DNA of 39,217 nucleotides from a virus: positions 1 to 39,217 of IMG/VR virus record IMGVR_UViG_3300045115_000282, one strand, 5' to 3'. Shown one piece after another: positions 21,617 to 32,400 of the stretch. A program made the translations under genes and the position numbers. How positions within the stretch are numbered: the first letter of the stretch is position 1; every line of letters starts with the position of its first letter. The notes under the pieces were generated by a model that saw only the letters and a list, made by a program, of their open reading frames with translations, searched no databases and was not told the DNA's origin.

Positions 21617-23382
21617 TGGCTGTTTATCCTCTCTACAGGCTCGCTACGCCCTACAATGCGTCCGAACTGCACGACCTCGATTTCGCGCAGTCGTTCGACA
21701 CGATGTATCTCGCCCACCAATATTATCCGGTGTCGAAACTGGTGCGCGCGGATCACGCGGACTGGGAATATAGCGAGGTGACATTCGCGCCGGGCATTGC
21801 CCCGCCAACGAGCGTCACCGCGACCGCGACCGTGGCCAATACCGATTCCGCGAACTCGGGCGACTCCTACTTCCCGCAGACCTATGCCTATGTCGTATCG
21901 GCCGTAAACGCCGACGGGCAGGAAAGCCGCGGCTCAGCGCCCGACACGGCCACCAACGACACCGAACTGCCGCGCAATTACACAACCATCACATGGGCGG
22001 CACCGGCCGGGACCGTCGATTATTACCGGATATACAAGGCGCACGAGAGCGGCAGTTTCGGGTTTATCGGCGAAACGACTGGCCTGTCGTTCACCGACGA
22101 CGGGTTTCAGCCAGATTACGCCGACGCTCCGATCGAGGCTTACACGCCGTTCAACGGCCCCGGCAAATATCCTGCGCGCCTCGGCTTCTGGGAGCAGCGC
22201 CTATGGCTGGGCCGAACCGGCAACAGCCCGAACGGCGTTTTTGCTTCCCGCTCGGCTGACTTCGAGAATATGGACTTCGCCCGCCCGCAGCGCGAGAACG
22301 ACAGTATCGCGATGTCGATCTCGACCGGAGAGAGCAATGTTATCGAGGCGTTCATTCCGATGGATCGCCTCATCGTCGGCACGAGCGACAACATCTTCTC
22401 TCTTGTCGGCCCGAATGACGATGTTCTCGTGCCCACGCCGCCACCCGGCGCGAAACGGCACGTCGGGCGAGGAATCTCGCGCCCCAGCCCCGTCATGGTC
22501 GGCGAGGTCGCTTTCTATCAGCCTTTGGTCGAAACCGGCTTGCGCACGCTCGGCTATACCTTCGAAATCGACGGGTATCGGTCGAGCGACGTTTCGATTT
22601 TCGCGCCGCATCTGTTCGAAAATTACCGCATCGTCCGTATGGCCTATCAGGCTGAACCGGGCTCGGTGCTGTGGTGCGTGCGCAACGACGGCAAGCTGCT
22701 CGCCTTCACTTGGGAAGCCGAGCAACAGGTCTGGGGTTGGACGGAAATGGACGTCGGCGGAAAGGTGCTCGACGTCTGCTGTGTGCCTGAGGGCGAAGAG
22801 AGCCGGGTTTACCTGACCGTCGAGCGGCAGATCAACGGGGCGACCGTCCGCTATGTCGAGTATCTCGATCGCCTGAAGTGGTGGGACTATCGCACAGCAT
22901 CGTTTCTCGACTGCTCCCGCATCTATGCGTTCGACGCGCCGCAGAAAGACATCTTCGGCCTCGGCTTCCTCGAAGGCCAAGACGTGTCGGTCTTGGCCGA
23001 TGGCTACTGGATTCGAACCAAGGTGGTCGATGGCGCGATCCATCTCGACGACGCGGCTCGATATGTCGTCGTGGGACTGACTTATGACGCGATCATCGAA
23101 ACGCTGCCGCTGCCGCCCGAGCCGAAGAAGAAAATCACCGGCGAGATTTTCGTCGAGCTGGTCGAGAGCTTCGACGTTTACGCTGGCCGCGTCGAAAGCG
23201 AACTGGAACTGATTACGACGCGTGCCGAGGGCGAGATAGGCCCACCGATCATGTTTACCGGCCTGCCGGAACCCGCTCGCCCGCAACAGCTCGTTGACCG
23301 CGATTCGACGATCATCGTCAAACAGTCGTCGCCCTACCCGATGACGGTGACGGGATTGTATTACGGCGTCGAGGCCAAGTGA
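21616..23382 (+). CDS. Tail nozzle protein, C-terminal part
   Basis: A 588-residue protein that begins with the sequence normally found inside the nozzle protein (YRLATPYNASELHDLDFAQSFDTMYLAHQYYPVSKLVR). A fibronectin-III-like insertion follows at about 55-170 (TYAYVVSAVNADGQESRG, YYRIYKAHESGSFGFIGET). The remainder is the beta-propeller-like body (RLGFWEQRLWLGRTGN, SRSADFENMDFARP). It forms the distal tail tube with the previous gene product. The ATG overlaps the upstream stop in the -1 frame. Confidence 0.85.
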   Translation: MAVYPLYRLATPYNASELHDLDFAQSFDTMYLAHQYYPVSKLVRADHADWEYSEVTFAPGIAPPTSVTATATVANTDSANSGDSYFPQTYAYVVSAVNADGQESRGSAPDTATNDTELPRNYTTITWAAPAGTVDYYRIYKAHESGSFGFIGETTGLSFTDDGFQPDYADAPIEAYTPFNGPGKYPARLGFWEQRLWLGRTGNSPNGVFASRSADFENMDFARPQRENDSIAMSISTGESNVIEAFIPMDRLIVGTSDNIFSLVGPNDDVLVPTPPPGAKRHVGRGISRPSPVMVGEVAFYQPLVETGLRTLGYTFEIDGYRSSDVSIFAPHLFENYRIVRMAYQAEPGSVLWCVRNDGKLLAFTWEAEQQVWGWTEMDVGGKVLDVCCVPEGEESRVYLTVERQINGATVRYVEYLDRLKWWDYRTASFLDCSRIYAFDAPQKDIFGLGFLEGQDVSVLADGYWIRTKVVDGAIHLDDAARYVVVGLTYDAIIETLPLPPEPKKKITGEIFVELVESFDVYAGRVESELELITTRAEGEIGPPIMFTGLPEPARPQQLVDRDSTIIVKQSSPYPMTVTGLYYGVEAK

Positions 23383-23825
23383 GGCTTGTTGAGGCCGCCG
23401 AGGCGCATATTCCGTTCCTCGCTGCCAACATGCGTTCGGCTGACGTGACGGAATGCGCCGCGCTCGGCCGACGGCCGGCGAGCGCGCTGACCAACGCCCT
23501 CAAGTCCTCGCTGTGGGCGCTGACAGCGATCGTCGATGGCGAACCACACGCGATGATGGGTGTGACCTCCCGAAGCATGGTCGAGGCTGTCGGTGTGCCG
23601 TGGATGCTCGGCACTGAGCGCGTTTATGACCATGCGCGCGATCTCGTCCGGTATGCACCCGTCATCATCGCCGAAATGCACCTCACCTTCGACCGGCTCG
23701 AAAACCTTGTCTCAAACGACAACCACCGGGCGCTGCGCTTCCTTCGCCACGTCGGTTTTGAGATTTGCCCCGACGCAATCAATGTCGGCGGAACCTCGTT
23801 CGTTCACTTTCACAAAGGGGCGTAG
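23379..23825 (+). CDS. GNAT-like gp13-type protein
   Basis: A 148-residue protein starting at GTG in a GTGA overlap. It has an acetyltransferase-like pattern (MRLVEAAEAHIPFLAANMRSAD, LTAIVDGEPHAMMGVTSRS, LENLVSNDNHRALRFLRHVGF), with the last stretch resembling the acetyl-CoA site. It is similar to the DUF2833/T7 gp13 group found at this place in T7-like phages. Whether it acetylates anything is unknown. Confidence 0.8.
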   Translation: MRLVEAAEAHIPFLAANMRSADVTECAALGRRPASALTNALKSSLWALTAIVDGEPHAMMGVTSRSMVEAVGVPWMLGTERVYDHARDLVRYAPVIIAEMHLTFDRLENLVSNDNHRALRFLRHVGFEICPDAINVGGTSFVHFHKGA

Positions 23826-23830
23826 CCGCT

Positions 23831-24331
23831 GTGTGCAATCCTGCTCTTCTTGCCGTCGGCGCTGCCGCGGTCACTGCGACGGGCCAGATACAGGCGGGCA
23901 TCTATCAGTCGCAGATGTCGCGCTACCAGGCGCGAGTCGCCGAACAGAATAAGCAGCTTACGCGCGAGAATGCAGCCGATGCGATCGTGCAAGGACAGGA
24001 TCAGCAGCGCCAGCTCGGGCGCGAAGTCGCGGGCCGCGTCGGAGCGCAGACGGCCCGAATGGCGGGAAACAACGTCGACATCGCCACGGGCTCCGCAGCG
24101 CGCGTCATCGCTGACACCCAAATGATCGGTCGCGAGGACAGCGAAGCTCTGAATGAGAACATTCGCCGGAAGGTAAAGGGCTTGCAGGTCGACGCGTGGA
24201 ATTATGAAAGCAAAAAGCGGGCGTCGAGGGCTGAAGGCAAGCAGGCGATGATTGCTGCTGGCTTCGGCGCCGCTTCAACCCTCCTTGGCGGCGCGCAGCA
24301 GTATGCGAAATTCACCAGCGGTGGCGCATAA
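23831..24331 (+). CDS. Internal virion protein (gp14-like)
   Basis: A 166-residue protein. The GTG at 23831 gives MCNPALLAVGAAAVTATGQI; the open frame upstream is unlike the family. A hydrophobic N-terminus is followed by a long Gln-rich helix (YQARVAEQNKQLTRENAADAIVQGQDQQRQLGREVAGRVGAQ) and a Gly/Ala-rich end. T7 gp14-like proteins are ejected first and form the outer-membrane part of the DNA conduit. It is coupled to the next gene. Confidence 0.8.
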   Translation: MCNPALLAVGAAAVTATGQIQAGIYQSQMSRYQARVAEQNKQLTRENAADAIVQGQDQQRQLGREVAGRVGAQTARMAGNNVDIATGSAARVIADTQMIGREDSEALNENIRRKVKGLQVDAWNYESKKRASRAEGKQAMIAAGFGAASTLLGGAQQYAKFTSGGA

Positions 24332-26460
24332 TGGTAACTGTTCCCGTCACTCCCGGCCGTTCCGTGCAGGTGCAAGAACTGCCCTCGCAACGCTTCTCCT
24401 ATGCGGAATCGCGCAACTTCGTCGGTGAGGCGATCCAGCAGGCGGGCCAGCAACTTGGTCGTGCTGCGGCGGGCTGGGACGAGGTGCAGGCCACCTATGA
24501 TGAGGCAGCGGTAAAGAAACTCGCAGTCGAGGCGGATCAGCGCAAGCGCGAAATCCTCTACACCGGCGATGACCCGTTCTTCAACAAACAGGGGTTCGAC
24601 GCTGGCGACGCCCGCGAGGGTGTCGAGACCCGCTTTACCGAGCTTCGCGAGGAAGCGATGCGCGGCGCGCAAAATGATCGCCAGCGTAATATGCTGGCCA
24701 ACGTGCTCGAAAAATCCTTCGGTGACAGTCTTGTCGACGTCGCCAAGCACACGACTGCTCAGCTCAACGTCGAATGGCAGAAGCAGAACGAGGCGCGCCT
24801 TGCCGGTTTCCAGCAGGACGCCGTGCGTCTTTATAGTGACCCCGAGCGCTATACCGACAACATCGCTGGCGGTCTTCTCGAAATTCAGAGCGCCGCCGAG
24901 CGTCAGGGCTGGTCCGAGGAGCGCGTTGACGAAGCAGAGGAACGGTTCATCTCCGGCGTCCACACGGCTGTCATCAACGGGCGGCTGACGGCTGACGACA
25001 TCGACGGTGCGCTGGCGATCTTCGACAAGTATCGCGATGATCTTTCCTTCACCGACGCTCAATCCATTCAAGAGAAACTCCGGCCCGCAATTCAGTATCG
25101 GCAGGCTGAAGATGACGCGCTTGTCGCGCTCGGCTCCGTGCCGATTTCCGGGCCTGACGACACGCCCACCCCCGGGGTGGCGGCCGATCTCCATGCCCAG
25201 CTCAAAGCGATCGAGAGCAACGAGAGCGGCGGCAAGCAGTTCGACAAGCGGGGGCGTCCGCTGACGTCGAGTGCTGGCGCGATCGGCGTCATGCAGGTCA
25301 TGCCCAGCACTGGCCCTGAGGCCGCGCGCCTGGCCGGTCTGGCATGGGACGAAAAGCGCTTTCGTGAGGACGAGCATTACAATCGCGCACTTGGCCAAGC
25401 ATACTATAAGGAGATGTTGAGAAAGTTCGGCGGCGATCCCGTCAAGGCCGCCGCAGCATATAATGCCGGGCCCGGCTCCGCGGCGAAGGGAACGGGCGTG
25501 AACGGCGCGATGGCGCGGGCGCGCAAGGCTGGCGAGCCCGACAATTGGGTCGCCTATTTGCCTGCCGAGACACGCGACTATGTCGACAAGTTCCAGAGGA
25601 AAACTGGGACGCCAGCAGGCGGGGGGAGCGAGGCGCGCAAGTGGGACTTGTCCGCGGCCTACAGCGCTTTGGAGGATCGGGCGAAGCTCGAAGGATGGAC
25701 GCCCGAACGCCTTGAGCGAGCGCGTCAGCGTGTTGATGAACACGTCCGGCGCGATGAGAGGCTGGCCCAGCGCCGGGAGGACAGCGAATGGGATGCCGCG
25801 CTTGGCACCGTCGACAGCCTCGGCGACAATTTCACGGACGTTTCGCAGATACCGAACTTCGATAAGTTGCCTCCCGAGCGTCGTGTCCAGCTTCGCAACA
25901 CCGCGGACTCCAACCGCCGCGCCATCGCGGCGGGCCAGGAGGTCAAGGCGAATGGCGATGACGCGATCATTCTTGGCAAAATGGCGATCGAGCAGCCCGA
26001 CGCGTTTCTGCGCGTCGACCTGCGCGAGTATCGCAGCCGGGTCACCCCGGCCGAGTTTGCCCAACTGCAAGAGCGGCAATCCCGGATCAGCGCGAACCCG
26101 GCCGAGGAGAAGTCCTTCCTCAGCGTCGTCAGCGGTGCAATTTCGGCCTTCGCGACGCCGGATATGAAACTTAACGGCGACCGTAACGCGTTGCGGCGCA
26201 CACGCGTCGCCAACGCGATGCTGACCTATTTGCGCAAAAACGTCGATCCGAAGCGGCTCCCGACGGATAGTGAGCGCCGCGCGGCATTTAATTGGGCCGT
26301 GGGTGAAGTCCACGGCGAGATGCGCGCCGACAACGAGGTGTTCGACGTCCCCGCGCAGTTCATCAACGCCTATGGCGCTGGGGTCAAGAAGCGCACCGGA
26401 GCATGGCCCACCAACTCTCAGATTCAAGATGCGTGGGCTCGCAGTCAGGCAGGAAAATGA
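24331..26460 (+). CDS. Internal virion protein with lytic transglycosylase domain
   Basis: A 709-residue ejection protein. Residues 1-260 are helical. A Slt-type transglycosylase domain occupies about 285-425: the catalytic glutamate E298 sits in ESNESGG, followed by GAIGVMQVMPSTG and AAAYNAGPG. The rest is helical with charged repeats. In T7 the comparable activity is at the start of gp16; here it is in the preceding protein, so the task is split differently. It should open peptidoglycan so the DNA conduit can cross. It is coupled to the giant protein gene by ATGA. Confidence 0.88.
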   Translation: MVTVPVTPGRSVQVQELPSQRFSYAESRNFVGEAIQQAGQQLGRAAAGWDEVQATYDEAAVKKLAVEADQRKREILYTGDDPFFNKQGFDAGDAREGVETRFTELREEAMRGAQNDRQRNMLANVLEKSFGDSLVDVAKHTTAQLNVEWQKQNEARLAGFQQDAVRLYSDPERYTDNIAGGLLEIQSAAERQGWSEERVDEAEERFISGVHTAVINGRLTADDIDGALAIFDKYRDDLSFTDAQSIQEKLRPAIQYRQAEDDALVALGSVPISGPDDTPTPGVAADLHAQLKAIESNESGGKQFDKRGRPLTSSAGAIGVMQVMPSTGPEAARLAGLAWDEKRFREDEHYNRALGQAYYKEMLRKFGGDPVKAAAAYNAGPGSAAKGTGVNGAMARARKAGEPDNWVAYLPAETRDYVDKFQRKTGTPAGGGSEARKWDLSAAYSALEDRAKLEGWTPERLERARQRVDEHVRRDERLAQRREDSEWDAALGTVDSLGDNFTDVSQIPNFDKLPPERRVQLRNTADSNRRAIAAGQEVKANGDDAIILGKMAIEQPDAFLRVDLREYRSRVTPAEFAQLQERQSRISANPAEEKSFLSVVSGAISAFATPDMKLNGDRNALRRTRVANAMLTYLRKNVDPKRLPTDSERRAAFNWAVGEVHGEMRADNEVFDVPAQFINAYGAGVKKRTGAWPTNSQIQDAWARSQAGK

Positions 26461-29400
26461 TCATCAATGACTTCCTCGGTCCGCGCGCGCCTAAGCGCCG
26501 CCCGGACGCTCTCGAAGATGAAGCGCGCCGCCTTGCAGATGAGGACACGGGGCAAAACCTCACCGCGGGCCTGTTGCTCTCCGGTCCCCCCGACGTCATC
26601 GGTCAGTCGAACCGGCTTGCTCGCAGCCTCGGCGTCCCCTCTCCGATCGTCGAGAGCGACATTCCCGGCTTTCAGCGACAGAAAGATATTCAAAACTTCG
26701 TCTCTACAAGCCTGAAGTTTGCCGGAATGTCCGTTTGGGCAAGCGAGCCGCGTAACGCGGCGCTCGCCGTCGATGACAGCGACAATCTCGGACTGCTCGG
26801 CAGCGCGTGGCAGGGTATCAAGAATATCGGCTCGGCCCTGAAGGCGGGCACCTATGACATGATCGGCAACGCCGGCGACTTCACGGCCGGCGTCATCGAA
26901 AGTGAAATTGCTCAGACGCGCGCGAACTGGGCGGACCCGAACAGCGACATCAACAGGCTGGGGCTCGGCGCACTCGACCAAAAGCTGAGCGGCCCCGTTC
27001 TAGAAATGCTTGAGGAATATCAGCGGTGGAACCAGCGCGAGGCAAAGGCTTTCACGAGCAAGGCTGATGCGGCCGGGCCGGAATCGTCTGGCTTCATCGT
27101 CGATAACCTCCTGATGGGCGTGCGTTCGATGCCGAGCACGCTATTCGGCATTGGGCTGGGTGTGGCAACGCGCAGCCCCGGCGCCGCGTCTTCTTTCATT
27201 GCCGTGCCGACCGCTGGCGCCGCTTATCGGCAAGCCCGCGACAAGGGGCTCGATCCCGGCAAGTCGATGGATTTCGCCATCACGCAAGGCGGTATCGAGT
27301 ATCTCACTGAGCGCCTTCCCGCTTCGCAGCTCATTGGCGACATCGCGAAAAAATCTCCGCTTGGCAAAAAATTGCTCGGCCAGTTGCTGACCGAAGTTCC
27401 CGGCGAGCAGGCGGCCACATTCCTGCAAGATATGTCGGAATGGGCGACGCTTAATCCCGAAAAGACCGTTGGCGACTTCATGCGCGAGCGCCCTGAGCGC
27501 GCCGCGCAGACGCTTCTCGCGACCATCGGCGGCGTGGGCGGGACAGTGGGCGCCGTGACTCTGATCGAGAAGTCGGCCGGCGCGGGCAAGAAACTCGCCT
27601 CGCGCGTCAATCGCAGCCAGCAAGCCCGAGACGAGGCCGAATTGCTCGACGCCGCCGCTGCGGCAGCGGTTGAATCGAAGGTCCGGGGGCGCGATCCTGA
27701 AGCATTCAAGTCGCTAATGGATGCGCTGGCCGAGGAGAGCCCCAACGACAAGATTTACATTCCGGCCGAGGAGGTCGTCGCATATATGCAGAGCGACAGC
27801 TACGACGGGTCTTTCGACCAGTGGAGCGAGCAGGCATATGAAGCCGAAGGGCTCGGCGGCGATGTGGTCATTCCGATCTCTGAAGCGTTGGCCAGTCTAG
27901 CGGGAACCAAAGGCTGGGAGGCAACCCGCGAAAGTATGCGTCTTTCGCCCGGCGGCATTTCCCCGAAAGAGGCGCAGACCTTCGACGAAGCGATGGCCGA
28001 TGTCATTGCCGAGATGGAAGCCACTGACGTCGCCGCGCCGACCGGCCGCGATGCGCTATTCCAGTCCATCGCCGATAAGCTGATGAACGCCGGTTACACG
28101 CCGACGATGGCGCACACACAGGCTGAACTGCTCGCGCAACGATATGCGACCCGACAGGAGCGGCGCGGACGGCATGTGGCGGGTGACGAGTTTGCTGGCG
28201 TCGAGGTGCGGCAGATTTTGCCGGAGCAGGTCGCGCTTGCGCAAAAGGCGACCGGCCTCGATCGCGTCATCGACGCGATGCGGCGCGGAGTGAAGGGTGA
28301 AAGCCTCGGGCCGTCCCTTCTTGAGTTTATTGCCAAGCGCGGCGGCATTGATGACCCTGGCGGGGACATCGCGTCTATGGGCGGGGAGACGTGGCATAAA
28401 GGCAAGCCCGGCACCCGCAAGCTGATCCGAAAGACCGACAAGCGACAGGGTAATATTCTCGGCACCGACGGCTCGCGCGACACGTCGCCCGAGATGGTGC
28501 TGCGCGCCGCGATTAATGCCGGTTACTTTCCTGAGCTGGAAGGCCGCGAGATCACGGACGCAGACGACGCCATCGACAACCGTGTCCTGCTCGAAGCGAT
28601 CGGCGCTGAACTTTCGGGCGCTAAGCGGTTTGCGCGCGAGGTCGATACCACATTAGCCGACGGCGCAAGCGAGTTGGAACGGCTGCTGCGCGAACGTGGC
28701 ATTGATCCCGCAGCCGCTACCCGCAAGGAAATAGCCGCCGCGGTCGAGGCTTACGCGGCTGAACAGGAATCGGGGCAGGCTTTCGACCAGGATGAGGACG
28801 GCGGGCCGCGCGGTCGCATAGTGTTCCCCGAAAGCGGATTCGATGGCTTTAACGCTGTCATCGAGCTTTTCAAATCCCGCGACCTGTCAACCTTCCTGCA
28901 CGAGACCGGCCACCTCTGGCTAGAGGAGTTGCGACACGACGCGGCCGATCCCGATGCGGCGGCTTCCGTCGTCGCGGACTGGGCGATGGTCGAGCGGTGG
29001 TTCGCCGAAAACGGCCATCCGATTGTCGATGGCGTCATCCCCGTCGAGGCTCATGAGATGTGGGCGCGCGGCGTCGAGCAATATCTAATGGAAGGGAAAG
29101 CGCCGGTTTCGTCGCTGGCGCGCACCTTTGAAGCGTTCAAGACTTGGCTGACCAATATCTATCGTTCGGTGACGCGCCTAAATTCCCCGGTCACAGCGGA
29201 CATTCGCGGGGTCATGGATCGCCTCATCGCCACCGATGACGAGATCGCTGCGGCGGAAAGCCAGCAGGCGATCGACCTGATGTTCGAAGATGCGGACGCG
29301 GCCGGGATGACGATCGAGGAATATTCGGCTCTGCAAGACCTTGCCAATTCCGCGCGCCAGAAAGCGAACGATGCCTTGCTTGCAAAGGTCATGGCGCCGA

Positions 29401-32400
29401 TCCGCGCGCGCGTGACGCGAGAGCACCGCGAGCGCGCCGCCGTCGTGCGCGAGGAAGTGACGGCCGATGTCGACAGCCGCGCCGTCTTCCGCGCCATCAA
29501 GGCGCTGCGGTCTACCCCGATGGATTCGGAACTGATCCGCGAGCGGATGGGCGATGATGTCATCGCGCGCCTGCCTCCGAATGTGCCGCCGCTGGTGAAG
29601 TCGGGCGGCGCCAACCCCTCGGACATTGCGGAAATGGCTGGCTTCGGCACCGCGCAGGAAATGGTCGATGCTCTGCTTGCCGTTGAAGTGAGCCGTAAGG
29701 AAATGCGCGAGAGCGGCGATAGTCGCTCGGTTCGCGCCGCCCTTATCGAGCAGGAAGTCGAGCGGATCATGAATGAGCGCTACGGCGACCCTTTCACCGA
29801 CGGCACGATCGAGGACGAGGCGCTCGCCCTTATTCATAACGACACCGCCGGCGAAGTGATGGCTGCCGAATTGCGCGTGCTTTCTCGAACCACGGGCCGC
29901 ACTCCAACGCCATACCGTGTTGCGCGGGAATGGGCGCGCAACCGTGTCCGCTCGGGGATTGTCAACGACGTGTCGAGCGCCGCCGCTATACAGCGTTACC
30001 AGCGCGCCGCCGCAAAGGCCGGTCGCGCGGCGATGGACGCGGCAATCGCTGGCGATCGCAACGCGGCCTTCCGGGCCAAGCAGCAGCAGATGATCAACAA
30101 CGCCCTGGTGTCCGAGGCCAAGGCCGCACAGGACGAAATTGAAACCGCGCTCAACCGGCTCAGCAAGGTTGCGAAGCGCCGCACGTCGCCGTCGATCGAC
30201 CAAGATTATCTGGAACGCGCGCAGGGTTTGCTTGAGCAAGTTGAACTCCGTCCCCGGTCTCAGGTGAACCTCAAGCGCCAGGCCCTTTTCGAAGAGTGGG
30301 CTCGCGCGCAAGAGGCTGAAGGTGTCGATGTCGTTGTGCCCGCTTCATTCGCCGCGTCGATCGGCACAACGCACTGGTCGAAGCTGTCTGTCGATGAGCT
30401 GCTGGGCCTCGATGCTGCCGTGCGGCAGATCATCCACCTCGGCCGCCTCAAGCAGACCTTGCTCGATGGGGCCGAGCGCCGCGCCTTCGACGAACTCGTC
30501 GGCGAGGCGCAGGACGGCATGGGCGGACTTCCGCAAAAGCCGCCCAGCGACTTGTTCGAACCGTCATGGTTCGACCGGCTGAAGTCTGGCATCGCCAGCG
30601 CCGACGTGGCGCTGTTGAAGATCGAAACGCTTGTCGACTGGCTCGACCAGGGCAATTCGAACGGCGTTTTCAACCGGATTGTCTTCAAGCCAATTGCAGA
30701 TGCGCAGGATCGCGAGAACGATATGCTCGCGGACTATCAGTCGCGCCTCAGCAACATCATCGGGAAATTGTCGAAAGACGACTTGCGCCGCTGGTCCGAA
30801 CCGGTGTCGACGCCGCAGTTGCGCAACCGCGAAACCGGCAACGCTTGGAAGGGCACCCGATCCAACCTGATCGCAATGGCGCTCAATGTCGGGAACGAGG
30901 GCAACCGCCAGCGCCTTGTCGACGGTTACGGCTGGACCGAGGCCGGCGTGATGGACGTTCTCACGCGTGAATTGACAGAGGCAGACTGGCAATTCGTTCA
31001 AGACGTGTGGGACATGATCGACACGCTATGGCCGGAGACAGCGGCGATGGAGAGGCGCGTCAACGGCGTGGCGCCGGACAAGGTTGACGCGATCCCCGTC
31101 GAGACGCCCTACGGCATCCTGCGCGGCGGCTATTATCCTGCAATCTATGACTCGGCGAAAGATTACAATGCCGAGCGCAACGAGCAGCGTGCCGAGGATT
31201 TGTTCTCGGCGAAATATACTCGCGCAAACACCGCCGCATCTTCGACGAAAGAGCGTGTCGAGCGGGTCGAGCGGGTCGAGCGCCCCATCCTGCTCAGCCT
31301 TGGAGTGATCAACCGCCATATCGGCGAGGTCATCCACGACATCACCCACCGCGAAGCCGTAATGCAGGCGCACAAATTTCTGAACGATCCGCGCATCAAG
31401 CGCGGCATCGACGAGACGCTCGGCCCAGAATATCGGAAGGCATTCACCCCCTGGCTGAAGCATGTCGCGAACCAATGGGCCAATGAGCGCGCAGGCAACG
31501 AAGGCATCGGCAAATTCATGTCGGGCCTGCGCTCGAACACCACCGTCGTCGGCATGGGCTTCCGCTTTACGACTGTAATGATGCAGGCGGCCGGTTACTC
31601 CAACAGCCTCGAATTTATCGGTGCGGAATGGGGTGCGAAGGGCGCGGCGCAGTTTGCCGCTCACCCTGTCGAGACCTTCGATTTCGTCATGGAGAAATCG
31701 GGCGAGATGCGGCACCGTATGGACACGCTCGATCGCGATATTCGCTCAACTATCGCGAAGATGGCGGGGCAGCAGAACCCGCTCACCGCGGCGAAGCGGT
31801 TCGCGTTCCACGGCATCGGCTATATGGATCGCATGGTCACGATCCCGACGTGGATAGGCGCCTATAACAAGGCACTACACGAGGGTATGAGCGAGGACCA
31901 GGCGGTCTATTACGCCGACAAGGCCATCCGCTCGACGCAGGGCTCGGCGTCCGCGAAAGACCTTGCCGCCGTTGCGACCGGACAAGGCCAATGGGGTCAG
32001 GCGCTAAAGCTGATGACCCTGTTCTACAGCTATGTGTCGACCGTCTATCAGCGGCAGCGCGCCCTCGCGCGAGATGTGCGCCGTGCTGGTGCGAAAGACA
32101 TCCCCCAGCTCATGGCGCGCGCTTGGTGGCTGATGGTTCTGCCTCCCCTGCTCTCGGAGCTTCTCGCCGGACGCGGGCCTGAGGATGACGAGGACTGGGG
32201 CGCATGGGCTTTCAAGAACATGCTGTTCCAGACGGTCGGCGCGATCCCGGTGATCCGCGACGCAGCCCGGCCTCTCTATGACAAGCTCGCTGGCAATCGC
32301 GGCTTCGACTATCAGATGTCGCCCATTCAGCGCTCGGTGCAAACTGTCATCAACGCGGCCGGCGACATCAAGAGCATCGCGACCGGCGAAGAAACGACAA

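Noticed and set aside
24202-26427. 741-residue open frame on the minus strand
   Set aside because: Antisense to the transglycosylase ejection protein, which has intact catalytic motifs.
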